Part shown: positions 61,187 to 64,000 of the stretch, piece by piece | How positions within the stretch are numbered: position 1 is the stretch's first letter | Layout of the letters: each line of letters starts with the position of its first letter | From: Draconibacterium mangrovi_A | GTDB taxonomy: Bacteria; Bacteroidota; Bacteroidia; Bacteroidales; Prolixibacteraceae | Assembly (NCBI RefSeq): GCF_037646455.1 | Contig: NZ_JBBIXN010000005.1 | Location: 248,001 to 312,000 of the forward strand | Direction of reading: 5' to 3' | DNA length: 64,000 bases | Translations under genes and position numbers: made by a program | The notes under the pieces: generated by a model | Seen by the model: only the letters and a program-made list of their open reading frames with translations | Database searches by the model: none | What the model was told of the DNA's origin: nothing

Positions 61187-61194
61187 TATTTTTG
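61187..61194 (+). promoter_or_regulatory. -7 promoter element of the Fur-family gene
   Basis: TATTTTTG matches TAnnTTTG, 25 bp upstream of ATG 61220. A TTC (61163-61165) 21 bp further upstream is within the inverted repeat. Confidence 0.55.
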
Positions 61195-61219
61195 AGTCCT
61201 ATTTAAAATTGGTTTAATT

Positions 61220-61663
61220 ATGAATAACCAGAAAACCAGGGAAACGGTAAGGAACATGTTTACCGAATATCTGGAACGGAACGGACACAGAAAAACACCG
61301 GAAAGGTTTGCTATTCTCGATGAGATTTACTGCCGTGATGGTCACTTCGACATCGAGTCGCTGTACATTTCGATGAAGAACAACAATTACCGGGTGAGTC
61401 GGGCCACTTTATATAATACCATTGATTTGCTGCTCGATTGCAAACTGGTTGTTAAACACCAGTTTGGTAAAAACATTGCACAATTTGAGCGCGCTTTTGC
61501 AAGCCTTCAGCACGATCACCTTATCGATTTAACAAACGGAGATGTGGTTGAATTTTATGATCCCCGGATCAGAGAGATCATTGAAGATGCCTGCAGAAAG
61601 CACAACTTTAAACTGTCGCACCACACCCTGTATATTTACGGGGAAAATATTAAACCGAAATAA
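61220..61663 (+). CDS. Fur-family transcriptional regulator without structural-zinc cysteines
   Basis: A 147-residue Fur-family protein. The winged helix includes RKTPERFAILDEIY and RVSRATLYNTIDLLL near 58-72. Sensory metal ligands H98 and H100 in QHDHLIDL and E111 in VVEFYDP are retained, as are H42 and E90. The usual CxxC pairs for structural zinc are missing: the first pair position reads D103-L-T-N106, and there is no C-terminal CxxC. Whether it senses iron or peroxide (PerR-like) is unclear; the box at 61154-61168 favours PerR-like DNA recognition. Confidence 0.9.
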   Translation: MNNQKTRETVRNMFTEYLERNGHRKTPERFAILDEIYCRDGHFDIESLYISMKNNNYRVSRATLYNTIDLLLDCKLVVKHQFGKNIAQFERAFASLQHDHLIDLTNGDVVEFYDPRIREIIEDACRKHNFKLSHHTLYIYGENIKPK

Positions 61664-61689
61664 GGCGAATGTTTTAAATAAAAGATAAG

Positions 61690-61715
61690 ATCCTTCCATT
61701 GCGAAGGATTTTTTT
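61690..61715 (+). terminator. Terminator after the Fur-family gene
   Basis: ATCCTTC and GAAGGAT enclose a 6-nt loop, then TTTTTT on the plus strand. Confidence 0.85.
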
Positions 61716-61764
61716 ATGCCTGTGCATTGAAATATTTACTACTTTTAACTGCTTAAACAGAAAG

Positions 61765-61804
61765 CCGTGAAAATTTATCGCTACAGATTAATTTTCACGG
61801 TTTT
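61765..61804 (+). other. 11-bp hairpin in the purA leader
   Basis: CCGTGAAAATT (61765-61775) and AATTTTCACGG (61790-61800) form a perfect stem with a 14-nt loop, followed by TTTT and then purA ATG 61831, 30 bp away. A possible -7 element TACTTTTA at 61740-61747 would place it inside the leader. Terminator, attenuator or binding site cannot be told apart. Confidence 0.5.
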
Positions 61805-61830
61805 GCATGTAAAATAAAATCAAAATTCAA

Positions 61831-63108
61831 ATGAAGGTAGATGTACTGTTGGGTCTCCAGTGGGGAGATGAAGGAAAAGGAAAAATTGTTGATGTATTTA
61901 CTCCGAAATACGATGTTATTTCACGATTTCAGGGAGGACCCAATGCAGGCCACACATTGGAATTTAACGAGATTAAACACGTTCTGCACACCATCCCTTC
62001 AGGAATTTTCCGCGAGAATAAAATGAATGTGATCGGCAATGGTGTTGTTATCGACCCGGTTGTTTTCAAAAAAGAAATTGAATCGCTTCACAAAATCGGT
62101 ATCGACATTTCGAAGAACCTGTACGTTTCGAAAAAAGCGCACATGATTCTTCCCACACACCGCATTCTTGACGCCGCATCGGAACAGAAAAAAGGAAAAA
62201 CAAAAATTGGTTCAACCCTAAAAGGTATCGGACCAACATATAAAGACAAGATTGGCCGCGATGGCTTGCGCGTTGGCGACCTGCTGCATAATTTCGACGA
62301 AAAATATGCACAACGCATTGATAACCATAAGGTGATGCTCACCGAATTCTTTAAATTCGATTATACCGAAATGCTTGACGAATGCGAGAAAGACTGGTTC
62401 GAAGGCGTTGAGTTATTAAAATCGTTCAAGATTGTTGACAGCGAACACCTGATAAACAATGCCCTGAAAGATGGCAAATCGGTTTTGGCCGAAGGTGCGC
62501 AGGGAACTTTACTCGATATCGATTTTGGCTCGTATCCTTTTGTTACCAGTTCGAACACCATTTGTGCAGGTGCTTGTACCGGTCTTGGCATTGCTCCACA
62601 AACCATTGGTAAAGTTTTTGGCATTTTTAAAGCCTATTGTACCCGCGTTGGAATGGGACCGTTCCCCACCGAACTGTTCGACAAAACAGGCGATAAACTC
62701 CGGGATGCAGGAAACGAATACGGATCAACCACCGGGCGTCCGCGCCGTTGTGGCTGGCTCGATCTGGTTGCACTGAAATATTCAGTGATGCTAAACGGTG
62801 TTACAGAACTTATTATGATGAAAGCCGATGTACTGGATGATTTCGACATCATTAAAGTTTGTGTAGGATACGAAATTGATGGTGAAGTGGTTGAAGAATT
62901 TCCATTTGAACTGAACGATGATGTAAAACCGGTTTATGTAGAACTTCCCGGATGGAAAACAGATTTGACCAAAATCAAAAACCAAAACGAGTTCCCGGAA
63001 GAACTGAACAATTACATCAATTTCATTGAAGATGAAATGGGAATCCCGGTCACTGTTGCTTCTGTGGGGCCAAACCGTGAACAAACAATACTTCTGGAAA
63101 AGGAATAA
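61831..63108 (+). CDS. purA: Adenylosuccinate synthase
   Basis: PurA joins IMP and aspartate with GTP, the first committed step to AMP. The 425-residue protein has the GTP loop GLQWGDEGKGK (8-18), the GGPNAGHT segment near 37-44, GIGPTYKDKIGRDGLRVGD near 131-149 and TTGRPRRCGWLDL near 300-312. The C-terminal half has the usual base-binding elements. A terminator follows; upstream is a hairpin leader. Confidence 0.97.
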   Translation: MKVDVLLGLQWGDEGKGKIVDVFTPKYDVISRFQGGPNAGHTLEFNEIKHVLHTIPSGIFRENKMNVIGNGVVIDPVVFKKEIESLHKIGIDISKNLYVSKKAHMILPTHRILDAASEQKKGKTKIGSTLKGIGPTYKDKIGRDGLRVGDLLHNFDEKYAQRIDNHKVMLTEFFKFDYTEMLDECEKDWFEGVELLKSFKIVDSEHLINNALKDGKSVLAEGAQGTLLDIDFGSYPFVTSSNTICAGACTGLGIAPQTIGKVFGIFKAYCTRVGMGPFPTELFDKTGDKLRDAGNEYGSTTGRPRRCGWLDLVALKYSVMLNGVTELIMMKADVLDDFDIIKVCVGYEIDGEVVEEFPFELNDDVKPVYVELPGWKTDLTKIKNQNEFPEELNNYINFIEDEMGIPVTVASVGPNREQTILLEKE

Positions 63109-63124
63109 TATTTAACCAACATAT

Positions 63125-63159
63125 AAAAGTTCTGATTCTGACCAGAGTCGGAACTTTTT
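63125..63159 (+). terminator. Terminator after purA
   Basis: AAAAGTTC (63125-63132) and GAACTTTT (63151-63158) pair with further internal pairs (GA/TC, TCT/AGA), then T. About 20 bp beyond the purA stop. Confidence 0.8.
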
Positions 63160-63207
63160 AATTTCTGCCTCTCTGAGAAATTTACTCTAATTTTTGATGT
63201 CCTACCC

Positions 63208-63215
63208 TACATTTG
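63208..63215 (+). promoter_or_regulatory. -7 promoter element of pncB
   Basis: TACATTTG matches TAnnTTTG, 55 bp upstream of ATG 63270. No TTG at the consensus spacing. Confidence 0.5.
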
Positions 63216-63269
63216 TTTTATTTCCTGATTTATCTTAGTTATATTTAATGCCATTCAATTGAGTGGCGT

Positions 63270-64000
63270 ATGATTTTCAACAACCAACATTTTGGCTTGT
63301 ACACCGATTTCTACGAACTGACCATGGCGCAGGGCTATTACTCCTGCGGAAAACATCGCCAACAAGTTACTTTCGACTATTATTTTCGCACCAACCCTTA
63401 TAAAGGTGGATTTACTGTTTTTGCCGGACTACGCGATTTTCTGGAACTTTTGGAGCATTTCTCATATTCCGATTCCGACATTGATTTTCTAGCCGGGCAG
63501 GGGCTCGACCGGGATTTTCTAAAGTATTTGAGTGAATTCCGTTTTCGCGGTACCATTTACAGTATGAACGAAGGTGAGATGGTTTTCCCCAACGAACCCA
63601 TCTTGCGTGTTGAAGGGAACATGGTGGAATGCCAGCTCATTGAAAGTTTGTTATTGAATATTTTAAATTTCGAATCGCTGATTGCCACCAAGGCATTTCG
63701 GATCAAGCTGGTTTCAGGGAAAAAACCATTTGCCGATTTTGGACTACGTCGGGCGCAGGGACTAGGAGCATTGCATGCCAGCAGGGCGGCTTGTATAGGA
63801 GGTGCCGGTTCAACATCGAATGTAATGGCCGGAAAAATGTTTGATATACCGGTTAGCGGAACCATGGCTCACAGCTGGATTCAGAGCTTCAACAATGAAT
63901 TGGATGCTTTTCGTGCTTATGCCAACACTCACCCTACCAACACCACTTTACTGGTTGACACCTACGATACACTGCGATCGGGAATTCCAAACGCCATTAC
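63270..64000 (+). CDS. pncB: Nicotinate phosphoribosyltransferase (5' part)
   Basis: The gene runs off the right edge; 243 codons are present. PncB converts nicotinate and PRPP to nicotinate mononucleotide in NAD salvage. The sequence has GLYTDFYELTMAQGYY near the start, TVFAGLRDFLELL, FPNEPILRVEG near 109-119, FADFGLRRAQG near 153-163 and ASRAACIGGAGSTSNV near 169-184, which is the family pattern. The first ATG with this pattern is 63270. The 3' end is not available. Confidence 0.94.
   Translation, partial: MIFNNQHFGLYTDFYELTMAQGYYSCGKHRQQVTFDYYFRTNPYKGGFTVFAGLRDFLELLEHFSYSDSDIDFLAGQGLDRDFLKYLSEFRFRGTIYSMNEGEMVFPNEPILRVEGNMVECQLIESLLLNILNFESLIATKAFRIKLVSGKKPFADFGLRRAQGLGALHASRAACIGGAGSTSNVMAGKMFDIPVSGTMAHSWIQSFNNELDAFRAYANTHPTNTTLLVDTYDTLRSGIPNAI

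Overview
The window reads as chromosome from a Bacteroidota bacterium, most likely Bacteroidales/Marinilabiliales (a Prolixibacteraceae-like marine or sediment organism). This is inferred from gene content and signals, not from a marker gene. The evidence is: repeated TAnnTTTG '-7' promoter elements, some with TTG about 17-23 bp upstream; weak Shine-Dalgarno sites; family-specific proteins (DUF4294, DUF2851, DUF1015, PPDK-N-like fusion); the short lysine-type SerA encoded beside SerC; a membrane pyrophosphatase; and pyruvate phosphate dikinase. No rRNA, tRNA, CRISPR array, transposase or prophage was seen.

Layout. 0-7 kb: rsmG, an ECF sigma factor overlapping a glycosyltransferase gene, tgt-lptG, and a two-gene biotin-dependent carboxylase. 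7-17 kb: a small secreted protein with three Trp-Met repeats behind an ECF-like promoter, ispE, gcvP, an MBL hydrolase with pcm, a decayed oxidoreductase, a polyprenyl-phosphate sugar transferase, and an operon of DUF4294, thpR and an ABM protein. 17-25 kb: arginine deiminase, SpoU methyltransferase, DUF2851, a K+ channel, a dihydroorotate-dehydrogenase-like protein and hppA. 25.1-27.9 kb is accessory: four small co-oriented genes among GC-rich palindromic elements. 28-37 kb: a receiver/PPDK-N fusion, then DUF1015, a four-helix-bundle gene, serA and serC, then gcvT, a lone Hpt protein and a SemiSWEET. 37-48 kb: clpB, ppdK, a NarL-type two-component pair and three uncharacterised proteins. 48-64 kb: ruvX, def, comEC, trkA-trkH, tsaC, mnmD, miaA, nudix-gmhA-gmhB, rel/spoT, a Fur-family regulator, purA and the start of pncB.

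Functional themes: one-carbon and serine/glycine metabolism (serC, serA, gcvT, gcvP at separate sites); pyrophosphate- and decarboxylation-linked energetics (hppA, ppdK, carboxylase); K+ handling (channel plus Trk system); envelope building (lptG, gmhA/gmhB, sugar transferases); and tRNA modification (tgt, miaA, mnmD, tsaC, SpoU protein).

The most interesting unexplained structure is at 43,238-43,553. Three ACGTA-N4-TACGT-like boxes, spaced 23-24 bp, lie directly upstream of a promoter-like sequence. That promoter would drive a stand-alone transcript of about 220 nt with a possible 43-codon ORF and its own terminator, beside a NarL-type two-component system. A second candidate short transcript or attenuator lies upstream of clpB on the minus strand.
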